A DNA stretch of 64,000 nucleotides from contig CM046000.1 in assembly GCA_025175895.1 (NCBI GenBank), forward strand, positions 41,948,720-42,012,719, written 5' to 3'. Below the pieces are notes generated by a model. That model saw only the letters and a program-made list of their open reading frames with translations, did not search any database and was not told where the DNA came from. The position numbers and the translations under genes were made by a program. Position 1 is the stretch's first letter. Every line of letters starts with the position of its first letter. This document shows positions 21,969 through 32,424 of this stretch, in pieces. The DNA is from Wurfbainia villosa (Eukaryota; Streptophyta; Magnoliopsida; Zingiberales; Zingiberaceae).

Positions 21969-22170
21969 TAGAACAAAAGACCGAAGGAGACGAAGACGAA
22001 GAAACTAGCAATGACAAAAACACGAAAACAAGTACCAAGACTCGCGTCTTGGATCAGTAGTGCGGGAGAAAAACTTAACAAAGCGAAATAAAATAAAAAA
22101 TAGAATTAAAAGAAAAATAAATCTGTAAAAAAGGCTAGATTGGTGGTTTCACCAAATCTTAGCAACCCCC

Positions 22171-22182
22171 GACTCTGATACC
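22171..22182 (-). promoter_or_regulatory. S2 primer-binding site
   Basis: Minus strand GGTATCAGAGTC beside the LTR; the match to initiator Met-tRNA holds for the first ten or so bases. Between it and gag (21969-22170) is a leader holding a perfect hairpin CCAAGAC-TCGC-GTCTTGG at 22035-22052. Confidence 0.85.
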
Positions 22183-22185
22183 AAT

Positions 22186-23310
22186 TGTTGGATCGAAGCG
22201 GATCGCTAGAGGGGGGTGAATAGCGATAAAAACTTTTCTTTTAAAACGTTCGATAGACAATTAAACGCAGAGGAAATGTAAATAAAACCTAAATGAGACA
22301 AATAGTTTTTTTAAATGGTTCGTAGCCTTCGGCTACTACTCCAAGGCCCTAACGGTCCTAGACCGTGTACGGAGGGCAATTCACTAAAACACTCCTCCTC
22401 GTTGGAGGTAGGAGTTTTACGATTACAAAAGCCTTCGAAGCAAAAAGATAGAGAGACAAACCCTCTCTTCTATTAAAGTAAAATGCAATGAAAAACCTCG
22501 ATTGAAAAGAATTGAAATATTGAAAGCAATAACAAATTAAGATTATACCAACAACTAAACAAAAGAAACTTTAAGCTAGGGTTGTTGGCAGCACTTCGTT
22601 GTTGTAGAGTCGTCGGAGAGTTGCAGCATAACGGAGGCTTTTGAGCACTTAGAATTGAGGATGAAACCCTAGGTTTGGCCCTCCTTTTATAGCCTTTGAG
22701 CCCCTTTTCGAGAGGAACCCTAGCCAATCAAATTTGAACACAACTCCCCTTGAAATTTGGTGATAAGCCTTGACTCCTCGAATATGATCATTGACCATCG
22801 ATCGATGGCCATCATCGATCGTGATGGCATCGATCACGAGTCGACCTTCAGCGATCGGCCCGATTGACGGCAGTCGAGTCCTCTAAGCTGGCAGTCGACT
22901 GATGCTAGCTGCAAGGCAAGGTTATCTCAAAGAAAACATTATTTTGACGGCCTCCGACCGTCCGATCTCGACCTAGACCACCTATGAGATGTCTTGGGTC
23001 GGATCTACGCTTAAGTCTCTCCCTGTAAAGAGGATATGACCTCACTTACGCTCACACACACGAGCTTACCTCGATACTTACGTGTTGCTTTTGCTTCTGG
23101 CCTTCCACTCGACTCCTTCGGCTCTCTCCGAAGTCACTCGAGTGTCGCCCGACCACCGCGGCTTCCTCCGGGTGTCGCTAGCCTTCAGCTCCAGCTATAG
23201 CAATTTTCTGCACACTCGGTTCAGCTCGTGAGATAACAACATGAGCTTAACTTTGTATCGTTTGCTATAATCAAAACTCAGGTTCGACTTAGGTGCCTAC
23301 TGCACCAACA
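22186..23310 (-). repeat. S2 5' LTR
   Basis: 1125 bp. TATA on the minus strand at 22684-22691. Upstream of it in U3 lies the palindrome CCATCGATCGATGG at 22795-22808 followed by GATCGTGATGG-type and AGTCGACT-type repeats. Ends CCAACA next to AAGTC. Confidence 0.94.
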
Positions 23311-23597
23311 AAGTCATCCCAAAGATACTCGGCGTGGATACGGATAGAGGCGATTCTAGTGAGGATCGCTCCGGTTGATGCCTTTCCCGCTACACGTGAT
23401 ACGTTTGGTAAACGTAGAATAAATTTCCTTTTATTGCAAAATTTGAAACTACGGTTATGTCTACACATGTTGTACTATGCATGCGTTAGGTGTGTGTGTT
23501 GTAATAAATTAGATTTATTATTTTTATTTCTTCCGTTGTGCACATGTTTACGAAACATGTTCGAACACACACTCGCTGTGGTGCCAGAAACCTAACA
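23311..23597 (+). repeat. A 3' LTR, last part
   Basis: Starts with the second AAGTC copy and continues ATCCCAAAGATACTCGG, colinear with B's LTR after GCGAAGTCATCCCGAGG (12413-12429). It ends CCTAACA at 23597. After it the minus-strand integrase of C begins, so this is A's outer end; CATGA (23598-23602) would be its target duplication. Confidence 0.9.
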
Positions 23598-24425
23598 CAT
23601 GACTCCCACTAGTTCTTCTAGAGATGAACTCTCTTTCTAGAAATACTCCATTTCTAGTGACAAACACTTTGCCTTATGTGGAATTGTAGAAGTACTATCC
23701 TTTTGTTTCCTTAGGATATCATACAAAGTAGCACTTGTCTGATTTGGAGCCAAGTTTGTCAGAGACATGACGTCGAACATAAGCCTCACATCCCCAAATC
23801 TTCATAAAAGACATCTTGGGACTCTTCCAAGTCCATATCGTATATGGTGTCTTTATGACTACCTTAGATGGGATGCGGTAAGTGTGAAAGCAGCCGTCTC
23901 TAAAGCGTATGCCCAGAACAAAGAAGGAAGATTTGTGTGACTCATCATTCATCGTACCATATCTAATAATGTACGATATCTCCTTTTTGATACACCATTC
24001 CACTGTGGTGTTCCAGGTGGAGTGAGTTGAGATCTAATCCCAAACTCAAAGAGATAGTCATGAAAAGATTGGCTAAGGTATTCATCGTCTCGATCTGATC
24101 GAAGCACTTTAATACTCTTACCAAGTTGGTTTTGTACTTCATTCTTGAATTCTTTGAATTTTTAAAAGGATTCAGATTTGTGTCTCATAAGATACACATA
24201 TCCATATCTACTGAAATCATCAGTAAAAGTAATGAATTACTAATAGCCTCCTCTAGATGCTACATTGAAAGGCCCACATACATCAGTATGTATGAGTTCT
24301 AACAAATCAGTAGCTCGTTCGCCAAGTCCACTAAATGGAGTCTTGGTCATCTTACCTAGAAGACAAGATTCGCATGTCTCATATGATTCAAAATCAAATG
24401 AGTCCAGTAATCCATCCTTATGGAG
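23598..24425 (-). pseudogene. C integrase, broken and truncated
   Basis: Reading leftwards from 24425 the frames show the zinc-site Cys block ESCLLGKMTKTPF (about 24340-24380), a core with RSDRDDEYLSQ-like sequence (24060-24105), then an open piece 24003-23719. That piece has KMSFMKIWGCEAYVRRHVSDK and SDKCYFV, the integrase C-terminal block. Frameshifts and a stop near 24000 and 24423 break it. The sequence ends at 23598 where A is inserted. Confidence 0.85.
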
Positions 24426-25191
24426 CTAGGATATGCGACTCTCATTTACATGACCCAGGCAACAATGCCAGAGATATGTTTGGTTCAGATCTTTAGATTT
24501 GAACCGTTTGGTATTTATGTTATAGACCGGGCTTTCAAGATCTAGAAGATAGAGACAATTCACAAGATGTGCAATACAAAAAAACATATCATGTAAATAA
24601 ACTGAGAAACACTTGTCCTTTATTACAAATGAGAAACCTTTCTTGTCTAAATAAGAAATGGAGATAATGTTTTTCGTCAAGGCAGGCACATAACAACAGT
24701 CCTCTAGTTCTAAGATAAGCCTAGTGGGCAAAGATAAAGAATATGTCCCTACAGCGATGGCGATAACCTTTGCTCCATTGCCTACACGTAGGTCCACTTC
24801 GCCCTTCGTCAATGATCTAGTCTTTCGAAGGGCCAGCATATTGGTACAAATGTGAGAAGCACAGCCGGTATCTAATACCCAAGAAGACGAGATAGATAAA
24901 TAGACTTCTATAACATATATACCTAAGGCAGAAGTTTTACTTCTCTTCTTTTTCACCTCTTCTAGGTATAGCTTGCAGTTTATCTTCCAATGCCCGGTCT
25001 CACCGCAGTGGAAGCATTCCCCTTCTTTAGGCACCCCTCCTTTGGGTTTCAATGCATTTGCCTTGCCTTTGCCTTTGGCTTGGGTCTTACCCTTACCTTT
25101 AGGCTTCTGCTTTCCTTTGCCATTGTTCTTGTTCACCATAAAAATGGTGCCAGGATTAGCCTTCTTAAGGTTGAGTTTGGTAGTTCGTAAC
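24426..25191 (-). CDS. C zinc knuckle, protease and pre-integrase (237 codons open)
   Basis: From 25139 the frame reads a Lys/Gly-rich basic linker, then an intact CCHC knuckle CFHCGETGHWKINC (Cys 42, 45, His 50, Cys 55), which binds element RNA. A protease with VLDTGCASH (DTG at 90-92) and the pre-integrase domain with YLWHCCLGHVNESR follow. It stops just before the integrase Cys pair. 25140-25191 is the gag tail cut by D. All zinc ligands and the protease Asp are present, better than in E's copy of the same region. Confidence 0.9.
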
Positions 25192-27267
25192 TGTCGGTTG
25201 TATGCTTCGGAGGCTCATTGGCTCCCATGTCCCCAGATTAAAATTTTCACTAATGAAAGAATTAATCCGGATGGGATGACCTTCCTTAGCACAACCATTT
25301 CGTCGTCGTGCTAACAACTTGAGTGGTCGCTTGAACAAACTAGTTGTTCAAGCAACACAACTCTTCTAGTTGGTTAGCCGCGGAAGAGACGACGGACGGA
25401 TCGCCGGTTTTTGTGTTTGTCTTCGGGGTCCATGATTATACAATATATATTCATACACACACATGCATAATCAAAACAAATAAGAACATGCTCAGATCTC
25501 TACATAAAGTTAAAATCACTTTATACCTTACGATCTTCTACCGTATGTCCTATCCTTCTCGTGGACGATGTGTGGACGAAGATCCTCCACGAGTAGAAGC
25601 CTTCTAGATCACTTTCTTCTCTACCTTGTCCGCTGCGAACAAATAGAAGAAACCACAAATACCTTCCTATCTAGAACCGACCACCAAATTATGGAACTTG
25701 GTGTAACGGCCGGCCAAGGAACTATTGGATGATGCACCGGCCAACTTCAAGAAGTGTTGCCGCCGGCCACTTTGGAGAATGGGGAGGAGGAAGAGAACCG
25801 GCCACCAATGGGAGGAGAACCGCCGGCCAAGGAAGAAGGTAGAGGGCTCTATAATGGGCGCCGGCCAAGGAATGATAGAGGAGGATGGGCGCCGGCAATC
25901 AACTTCAAGGAAGAAGCTTGCCGCCCAAGCTTTTCTCCAAAACCCTAGCCGCCCAATGAACCCTAGCCGCCCACTTGTGGATGAACCAAACCCTAACTCC
26001 AATTCCTTGATCCTTCTTGCCGCCCAACCCTAAGCATCTATTTATAGAATAGGGCTTAAGCCTCCTTTAATCACCACCGTCGGATCTAGGGATTTAATCT
26101 CCACCGTCGGATCTAGGGTTTTATCCCAACCGTCGGATCTAGGGTTTAATCCCAACCGTCGGATCTAGGATTTCATCCCAACCGTCGGATCTAAGGTTTC
26201 ATCCCAACCGTCGGATCTAGGGTTTTATCCCAACCGTCGGATCTAGGGATTTAATCCCAACCGTTGGTTCTAGGGTTTCATCCAACCATTGGATCTAGGG
26301 ATTTAATCCCAACCGTTGGTTCTAGGTTTTGTTTTACATTCTTGGATCTAGACTTCACAAGGATTATTTTAGGCTACGATAGGGACCATAAGGAGGAGTT
26401 GGGTCTTGGCCACCCGATGGATCGGAACCACACAAACTTGATCCATCAATGATGTTCCATTCCACTAGAGGATCAACATTGAACAACCTCACCAACCCCC
26501 AAAAATTAATATGGGCTCCATTTATTATTTGTACATTAATCTCCCCGTGTTTAAGATATCGAATGTCCATCAATTAATTGATTTACTGACCATCAATTAA
26601 TTAACATCTAATTCCTCGAGTAGTACCACTCAACCTTATCATCATGTTGACTAAGTCAACCAGCTGGGTTTACATGATGAACCTTATGAGCTCCTCAAGG
26701 GGACATCATCAACCTAATATATAGGACACGGTTTCCTCCTATAATCAACGACACACCATGTAAATAATATTATTTCCCAACTTACCGGGCATATTGATTT
26801 AATCCATCTAAATCTCACCCACTGGTAAATCAAAGAAATAAATACTAAGTACATGTCCCCGTTATTATATCGGGATTAAGAGCATGTACAACATAATATC
26901 CGAGGTCCGATTCAATTATGTAGTCAGTACTAAATTGAATCACCTCTATGTCGGTCCTACTCAATACACCTAAGTGTACTAGTGTAACTCTATGTCCAAG
27001 ATAAAACAATACCAAGCTACACTACAACCATGCCAATGGTTTGTCCAAAACCATCTTGGTTGTGAGCCTTTACTTATATTTTACAAGGTACTGATAACAT
27101 GATCTTCTGTGCCACACCAAGCACCATGTTATATACAATGTAAAATATTAGACAATATGCACACATATATAATGAATATATAAAATGCAAATAATGATCA
27201 TGTGATTCTTATTTCAAAATAAAATGTTCATACAAAAAGAGCTAGGCTTTCAGTATACATTCCAACA
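25192..27267 (-). repeat. D 3' LTR
   Basis: 2076 bp, TGTCGG to CCAACA, partner of 33491-35566. On the minus strand a TATATA-like box TATAAATA lies at 26039-26046. U3 carries an array of about nine 30-bp units around CCGTCGGATCTAGGG at 26085-26340. R-U5 holds a 111-codon sense frame (26002-25667). Several GCCGCCCA repeats surround the start region. Confidence 0.95.
26085..26340 (-). repeat. Tandem array in D U3
   Basis: About nine imperfect copies of a unit near 30 bp with core CCGTCGGATCTAGGG followed by TTT(T)ATCCCAA. It lies just upstream (in the sense of the element) of the TATA box. The same array occurs at 34374-34640 and, shortened, in F (56620-56720, 63240-63330). Position suggests promoter elements. 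Confidence 0.88.
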
Positions 27268-27280
27268 ATCTCCCACTTAT
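27268..27280 (-). promoter_or_regulatory. D polypurine tract
   Basis: Minus strand ATAAGTGGGAGAT directly before the 3' LTR, shared with F (57648-57660). Confidence 0.82.
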
Positions 27281-27317
27281 ACTAAAAGACTATGTTGTCA
27301 TCACTCTGCCATACATC

Positions 27318-28052
27318 TTATCCCATGTCCTCCACATGCCTATCAAACGCTTTCGCTGGAAGGGCCTTAGTGAATGGATCCGCCAGGTTATCCTCTGATG
27401 CAATCTTGGCGACAGCAACTTCTCCTCGCTTTACGATCTCTCGTATGAGGTGGTACTTGCGCTCTATGTGTTTACTCGCCTTATGGGCTCGTGGTTCCTT
27501 CGAGTTTGCAACTGCACCACTGTTATCACAATAAATTGTGATAGTTCTGGGAAAACCAGGAATCACATCCAAGTCCATCAAGAAGTTCCTGAGCCATACA
27601 GCTTCCTTAGCTGCCTCAGAGGCTGCCACATACTCAGCTTCCATGGTAGAGTCTGCCACGCATTTCTGCTTGACACTCCTCCATACTATGGCTCCACCTC
27701 CAAAAGTAAACACAAACCCCGAGGTAGACTTACTCTTGTCCCTATCTGATTGGAAATCCGAATCCGTGCAACCCACAGGGACTAATTGATCTTCCCGGTA
27801 AACCAGCATATAATCCCTAGTCCTTCTCAGGTACTTCAATATATGCTTTACAGCAGTCCAATGTCCCTGTCCAGGATTACTCTGATATCTGCTAACCATG
27901 CCCACGGCAAAGCAGATATCCGGTCTCGTACATAGCATAGCATACATAAGGCTTCCTACTGCCGAAGCATAAGGAACCGCCTTCATGTCCTCTATCTCCT
28001 TTGATGTTTTGGGACACATCTCTTTAGATAAAGGAACTCCATGCCTAAAAGG
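27318..28052 (-). CDS. D RT end and RNase H (233 codons open)
   Basis: From MCPKTSKEIEDMKAVPYAS through MYAMLCTRPDICFAVGMVSRY (in parts) to a complete RNase H. Asp in CTDSDFQ (86), Glu in STMEAEYVAA (127) and Asp in IYCDNSGAVA (165) are visible, and DNLADPFTKALP closes it. The ORF 28019-27318 has no stop. Upstream it is cut at 28052 by the solo LTR, so RT and RNase H are now separated by 1.2 kb. Confidence 0.92.
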   Translation of the reverse strand, partial: PFRHGVPLSKEMCPKTSKEIEDMKAVPYASAVGSLMYAMLCTRPDICFAVGMVSRYQSNPGQGHWTAVKHILKYLRRTRDYMLVYREDQLVPVGCTDSDFQSDRDKSKSTSGFVFTFGGGAIVWRSVKQKCVADSTMEAEYVAASEAAKEAVWLRNFLMDLDVIPGFPRTITIYCDNSGAVANSKEPRAHKASKHIERKYHLIREIVKRGEVAVAKIASEDNLADPFTKALPAKAFDRHVEDMG

Positions 28053-29257
28053 TGTTGGTGATCGGATGGCCGGCTAGAGGGGGGTGAATAGCCCTCGTTC
28101 GTTGGACGTCATAATTCGCTCGTTCGTTTGCTCGTCTACACAATCGTTAGCGCAAGCGGAATAATAAAACAAAACAAGTAAAGACAAAGCAAAACAAACC
28201 AATGCTAACAAAGGAATATAACGTGGTTCACGGCTACGCCGCTAATCCACGACCCAATTCGTCCCCGGTGAATCACGCCGCCAAACCAATCACTATTGGC
28301 CTCTCCTTTGCACCAAGCTAGGTGGAGGTAACCTTTACAATCAAGCACACTCCCTCTTTTACAATAGATGTGAAGGAAAGCTAAAAGAAGGAGTTTAAAT
28401 CTTGTGGAGCACTTGGATGGTCGTTTAGAACTTGAGCATTAACCCACCAAAGCTCCATACCCTCTCTTTTTATAGAGAGGGTTGATTTCTTCCCGTTGGC
28501 CGCCATCGATCATCGCTGCCCTTGGCGATCATTGCGCACTAGCGGCCTCCCGAACACGTCGGATGCCGACCGTTGTGACCAGCGGTATACTTGGCGATCG
28601 ATCGATGGACCTCACCCGATCGCCACCTCCGTCGTAATCGCCCCGATGGCTACGAGCGGTTAATGGCGAACCATTTCGCGGTCATTGCGCTTTCAGCCGA
28701 TTCGATCGATGGTCTTAGCGATCGATCGCTAACCTATGGCATTCGATGCTGGCCACAATCCGGCCATCGGATACGATCGAGCTACACTCAACTTCAGAGC
28801 GATCGCCATTCCATGGCGATCGTGAGTGTCGAAAACCCATCCGACACTTGGCCAAATGGCCAAGTTTCACCTAAGAGCTACCCTTCCCGGGTTACAATCG
28901 CCACTCATTTTCGAGTCCTCGCCGAAGTTCTCTTCGTTCTCGGCCCACGTCCTCAAAGATCAGCGCACGGCTCTGCAATGCTCCTTCGCGTCTCTTGCCT
29001 CGAAGTCTACTTCCTTCGGCTTCACTCCAAGCTTCTCGTCCGGCGGTCCCTCGGATGCTCCAAGCGCACGGCTTCCGCAAAGCTATCCTTCACCGACTCA
29101 AGGCACGAGTCATGAGATGTGAAACTTGCCACGGCTCCATGTGCGAATTACTAAGCCCTGCATGACTTCAACGCACATATCACATCAACATATCAAACTA
29201 ACTTAAACCCTTTGCCACACCATCAAAACCATATTACGGCACGAGATTGCCCTAACA
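28053..29257 (-). mobile_element. Solo LTR of a Sirevirus-like element inside D's RT
   Basis: 1205 bp, TGTTGG to CTAACA, with AAAGG duplications (28048-28052, 29258-29262). D's RT is continuous when it is removed. It shares the terminal block CTAGAGGGGGGTGAATAG with the S1/S2 LTRs, but the remainder is different and clearly richer in G+C. TATA on the minus strand at 28467-28474. Palindrome TTAGCGATCGATCGCTAA at 28715-28732 and many other GATC/CGATCG repeats. Single LTR with target duplication means LTR-LTR recombination removed the rest. Reading frames in it (28591-29122) are chance in GC-rich DNA. Confidence 0.92.
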
Positions 29258-30126
29258 AAAGGTAGAAAACCTTTCTTGGAGTTCTGCTTGCTAAAACGAG
29301 CAAGGATAGTGTCAATGTATGAAGCTTGAGATAAGCACAACATCATTTTCTTGCGATCCCTTATAACTTTGATCCCAAGGATGTGTCCCACTTCTCCCAA
29401 GTCCTTCATGTCAAACTTTTTGGACAACCATACCCTTACGTCTGATAACACTTTGATATTGTTGCCAACTAACAAAATGTCATCTACGTATAGTACAAGA
29501 AACACCACTTCGTTTCTGTCATATCTCTTGTATACACAAGGCTCATCCGGACTTTGAATAAATCCATATGATTGGATTACCTCATCAAAGCGGATGTTCC
29601 AAGATCTAGAAGCTTACTTCAATCCATAAATGGACCGATTAAGCTTACATACAAGATGCTCTTTGCCTTTAGCAATGAATCCCTCTGGTTGCCGCATATA
29701 GATGTTCTCCTCAAGACTTACGTTAAGGAAAGCTGTCCTGACATCCATCTGCCATATCTTATAATCCATATGAGCTGCTATAGATAAGAGAATCCGGATA
29801 GACTTAAGCATAGCTACCGGCGAAAAGGTCTCCTCATAATCGATACCCTCTTTCTGAGTATACCCTTTCGCAACAAGCCTAGCTTTGAAGGTCTCAACCT
29901 TCTCGTCTACTCTCTTTCTCTTGTAGATCCACTTACATCCAATGGTTTTTACACCTTCGGGTGGCTCTACTAGCTCCCAGACCTGATTAGAATCCATAGA
30001 TTCTATCTCTGAATTCATCGCTCTTTGCCAAGATACTGCATCTCTATCTTGGATTGCCTCGTCATATGTCCAGGGATCAGGTTCATGTTCACCAGGGACT
30101 AAGTCCGAAGACTCTCCCAAAAACAT
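29258..30126 (-). pseudogene. D reverse transcriptase
   Basis: From 30126 the frame reads GESSDLVPGEHEPDPWTYDE, GCKWIYKRK, KARLVAKGYTQKEGIDYEET, with catalytic Asp in WQMDVRTAFLN. It reaches IYGLK and a TAA at 29611-29613. It continues from 29610 through SRSWNIRFDE to LYVDDILLVGNN (YVDD intact, about 29470-29500) and KKFDMKDLGEVGHILGI. It is then cut at 29258 by the solo LTR. Apart from the one stop both active-site motifs are present. Confidence 0.92.
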
Positions 30127-30414
30127 GAATCTGTCGGGTTGTCTAACAACCCTCCCACTACGACGAGGTGCCTCCTATGTATGCTCTGTGACACGCGGTG
30201 CAGTGACTTGTGGTGTCTCCTCTTGTACCGGTAGTACTGAAGTCGGGACTTCCCCTGTCATCTCCTCAAGAACAATAGTACTCGTGGACTTGTGGTTCAT
30301 CACATAGTCCTCCTCTAGAAATCTGGCATTCGTACTCATGATCACCTTCTGATCTCTAGGACTATAGAATAAACCACCCTTCGTCCCCTTAGGGTAGCCA
30401 ACAAACAAGCGCAC
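30127..30414 (-). pseudogene. D integrase C-terminal region and linker
   Basis: RLFVGYPKGTKGGLFYSPRDQKV and MSTNARFLEED are the integrase C-terminal block, followed by an acidic and Pro/Thr-rich linker (VLEEMTGEVPTSV). A TAA near 30412 separates it from the integrase core and a TAG near 30172 from the RT. Both are single substitutions, since the frame is unchanged on either side. Confidence 0.88.
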
Positions 30415-31599
30415 TTATGTACGAGATTCCAACTTACCAGCATCTCCCTTCAGCACATGTGATGGACTACTCCAAATCCGAATATGTCTTAGACTAGGCT
30501 TTCGCCCAGTCCACAACTCTGTGGGAGTAGAGGGTATTGACTTAGATGGAACCAAGTTCAGAATGTGTGCTGCTGTTTCCAGAGCAAACCCCCAAAACGA
30601 ATCAGGTAACTCAGAATAACTCATCATAGATCTGACCATCTCCATAAGAGTCCTGTTCCTTCGCTCCGCCACACCATTCTGCTGGGGTGTGCCAGGTGCG
30701 GACAATTGGGATTGAATCCTAGCATCTGATAAGTAACTCCTAAACTCTCCCAAGAGGTACTCTCCACCACGATCAGATCGTAATGTCTTGATACTTTTAC
30801 CTTGACGGTTCTCCACATCAGCCTTGAATTCTTTGAACCTGTCAAAGCATTCAGACTTGTGGCGCATCAAGTAAATGTATCCATATCTTGAATAATCATC
30901 TATAAAAGAGACGAAATATTCAAAACCACCTCTTGTCCGGATAGACATAGGACCGCACAAATCAGAATGAACCAATTCTAACACATCTTTGGCTCTATAC
31001 CCCTTGGCCTTGAAAGGCCTCTTGGTCATTTTACCTTCCAAGCAAGATTCGCAGGTTGGGAGATCCTCCACCACTAATGAACCCAAAGGTCCATCAGCTA
31101 TCAACCTTTGAATTCTACTTAGGTTAATATGACCAAGCCTTAGGTGCCAAAGATATGTTTGGTTCATTTGCGAAGGTTCTTTTCTCTTATTAGATTTAGA
31201 AGATGAGCTATTTACTTCTATTTGCATCGTGGGAGTTTTTGGTTCAAGAGTATATAAATTGCCAACCAATGTACCAGAATAGATAATCTCCCTATTCCTT
31301 TTTATAACCACCTTGTCATTAAAAGAAACAGAATATCCATCCATAAACAATTTAGAAACTGAAATTAAATTCTTTCTAAAAGTAGGTACATAAAGACAAT
31401 TTCTTAAAACCAAAAATTTATTCCTATCAAAAGATAAATAAACGTCTCCCACTGCAATAGCCGCCACCTTTGAAGCATTGCCCATGAAGACGGTAATCTC
31501 TCCCTCAGCTAGTCGTCGGGTTTCCTGGAACCCCTGCAAGGTATTGCAGACATGATCAGTGGCTCCTGTATCTACACACCAGGCACTGGTAGATAACAC
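30415..31599 (-). CDS. D protease, pre-integrase and integrase (394 codons open)
   Basis: The longest open frame in the window. Protease active site WCVDTGATDH (DTG at 10-12). Pre-integrase domain with WHLRLGH (His 152, 157) and CESC (Cys 183, 186), the zinc site. Integrase core with Asp 213 (HSDLCGP), Asp 276 (LRSDRGGEY) and Glu 312 (NGVAERRNR): a complete D,35,E triad. Then PSKSIPSTPTELWTGRKPSLRHI. No broken catalytic residue. The ATG is internal to the polyprotein. The frame 30845-30624 in another phase is a shadow. Confidence 0.95.
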   Translation of the reverse strand: MLSTSAWCVDTGATDHVCNTLQGFQETRRLAEGEITVFMGNASKVAAIAVGDVYLSFDRNKFLVLRNCLYVPTFRKNLISVSKLFMDGYSVSFNDKVVIKRNREIIYSGTLVGNLYTLEPKTPTMQIEVNSSSSKSNKRKEPSQMNQTYLWHLRLGHINLSRIQRLIADGPLGSLVVEDLPTCESCLEGKMTKRPFKAKGYRAKDVLELVHSDLCGPMSIRTRGGFEYFVSFIDDYSRYGYIYLMRHKSECFDRFKEFKADVENRQGKSIKTLRSDRGGEYLLGEFRSYLSDARIQSQLSAPGTPQQNGVAERRNRTLMEMVRSMMSYSELPDSFWGFALETAAHILNLVPSKSIPSTPTELWTGRKPSLRHIRIWSSPSHVLKGDAGKLESRT

Positions 31600-31803
31600 C
31601 GCTAAACATGTTTCAACAACTAAACAAGAAGATATACCTTTGTTCTTTCGGCGAGGACAGTCCGCCTTTCAATGTCCAGTCTGCTTGCAAGTGAAGCACT
31701 TGCCTTTCGGCTTCTTCACTCCTGCCTGAGGTCCTGTTTCCACCTTCTTCGCTTCACCTTGCTTCTTCTTATTCTTACCTTTCGGTTTAGAGGAAGAAAC
31801 CTT
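31600..31803 (-). pseudogene. D gag linker and zinc knuckle
   Basis: Basic linker (KPKGKNKKKQGEAKK) followed by a CCHC knuckle CFTCKQTGH, where the next codon is TGA instead of the usual Trp, then KADC. All four zinc ligands are present, but the stop (about 31669-31671) would end Gag inside the knuckle. A TAG at 31804-31806 lies at the start of this segment. Confidence 0.85.
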
Positions 31804-32424
31804 CTAAGCGACCATGGCTTGAGAACTCTGACGAAAAAGCCCCTCTGCCGCCTGGAATTCTGTCAGAAGCTCCGCCAACGAATACAACCTCTTGTTCATG
31901 TTGTAGTTGAGGCGGAACTGCTCAAAACTCCTAGGCAGAGACTGGAGAATGATATCGACCTGGGTTTCCCCATCGATCTCAGCTCCGAGGACTTCCATCT
32001 CATTAAGATGAGCCATCATCTTGAGAACATGATCCCTAACGGGTGTTCCCTCGACCATGGTGGTCGTCATCAAGTTTCTCATTGCCTCTTGCCTAGCCGC
32101 CCTACTCTGATGTCCGAAAAGTTCCTTGAGATTAAACATCATGTCATAAGCAGTGGCTATGGCCTGATGCTGATGTTGCAGCACATTTGACATAGATGCC
32201 AAAATGTAACACCGCGCCATCTCATCTGCCTTAACCCATTTCTTATAACGTTCTTTCTCCTTTTCATCAGAGTCATCAGTGGGCTTAGGAGGACAGACCT
32301 CGAAGAGTACAAATTTGTACTCTTCCGCAGTTAAGACAATATCCAGGTTTCTTTTCCAATCAATGTAGTTTGGACCAGTAAGTTTGTTTTCTTTTAAAAT
32401 CACAGCAAGTGGGTTGAAAGTCAT
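31804..32424 (-). CDS. D gag, capsid part (206 codons open)
   Basis: Start ATG at 32422-32424, the natural gag start: it follows a non-coding leader and opens with MTFNPLAVILKENKLTG. Motifs: YIDWKRNLDIVLT (21-32), ILASMSNVLQHQHQ, then HVLKMMAHLNEMEVLGAEID and QSLPRSFEQFRLNYNMN, the plant Copia gag (UBN2) core. It forms the particle. Ends with TAG before the basic linker. Confidence 0.92.
   Translation of the reverse strand: MTFNPLAVILKENKLTGPNYIDWKRNLDIVLTAEEYKFVLFEVCPPKPTDDSDEKEKERYKKWVKADEMARCYILASMSNVLQHQHQAIATAYDMMFNLKELFGHQSRAARQEAMRNLMTTTMVEGTPVRDHVLKMMAHLNEMEVLGAEIDGETQVDIILQSLPRSFEQFRLNYNMNKRLYSLAELLTEFQAAEGLFRQSSQAMVA

Larger units (their letters stand above)
14581..23310 (-). mobile_element. 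Complete Sirevirus-type Copia S2
   Basis: An 8.7-kb minus-strand element with LTRs 14581-15706 and 22186-23310 and perfect AAGTC duplications (14576-14580, 23311-23315), inserted in A's LTR. Support for Sirevirus: the protease motif RHMTGDQLKF, the RNase H signature ALSTTEAEYIAMGECVTQLL, a gag with a long coiled-coil C-terminus, and several polypurine tracts before the 3' LTR. The polyprotein carries stops and a destroyed RT active site, so S2 is not autonomous. Confidence 0.95.

Noticed and set aside
24973..25314. 113-codon plus-strand frame
   Set aside because: Antisense shadow of C's Lys/Gly-rich knuckle region running into D's LTR.
28591..29122. 174- and 98-codon frames that look like a host gene
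   Set aside because: They lie in the GC-rich solo LTR, overlap each other and show no family resemblance.
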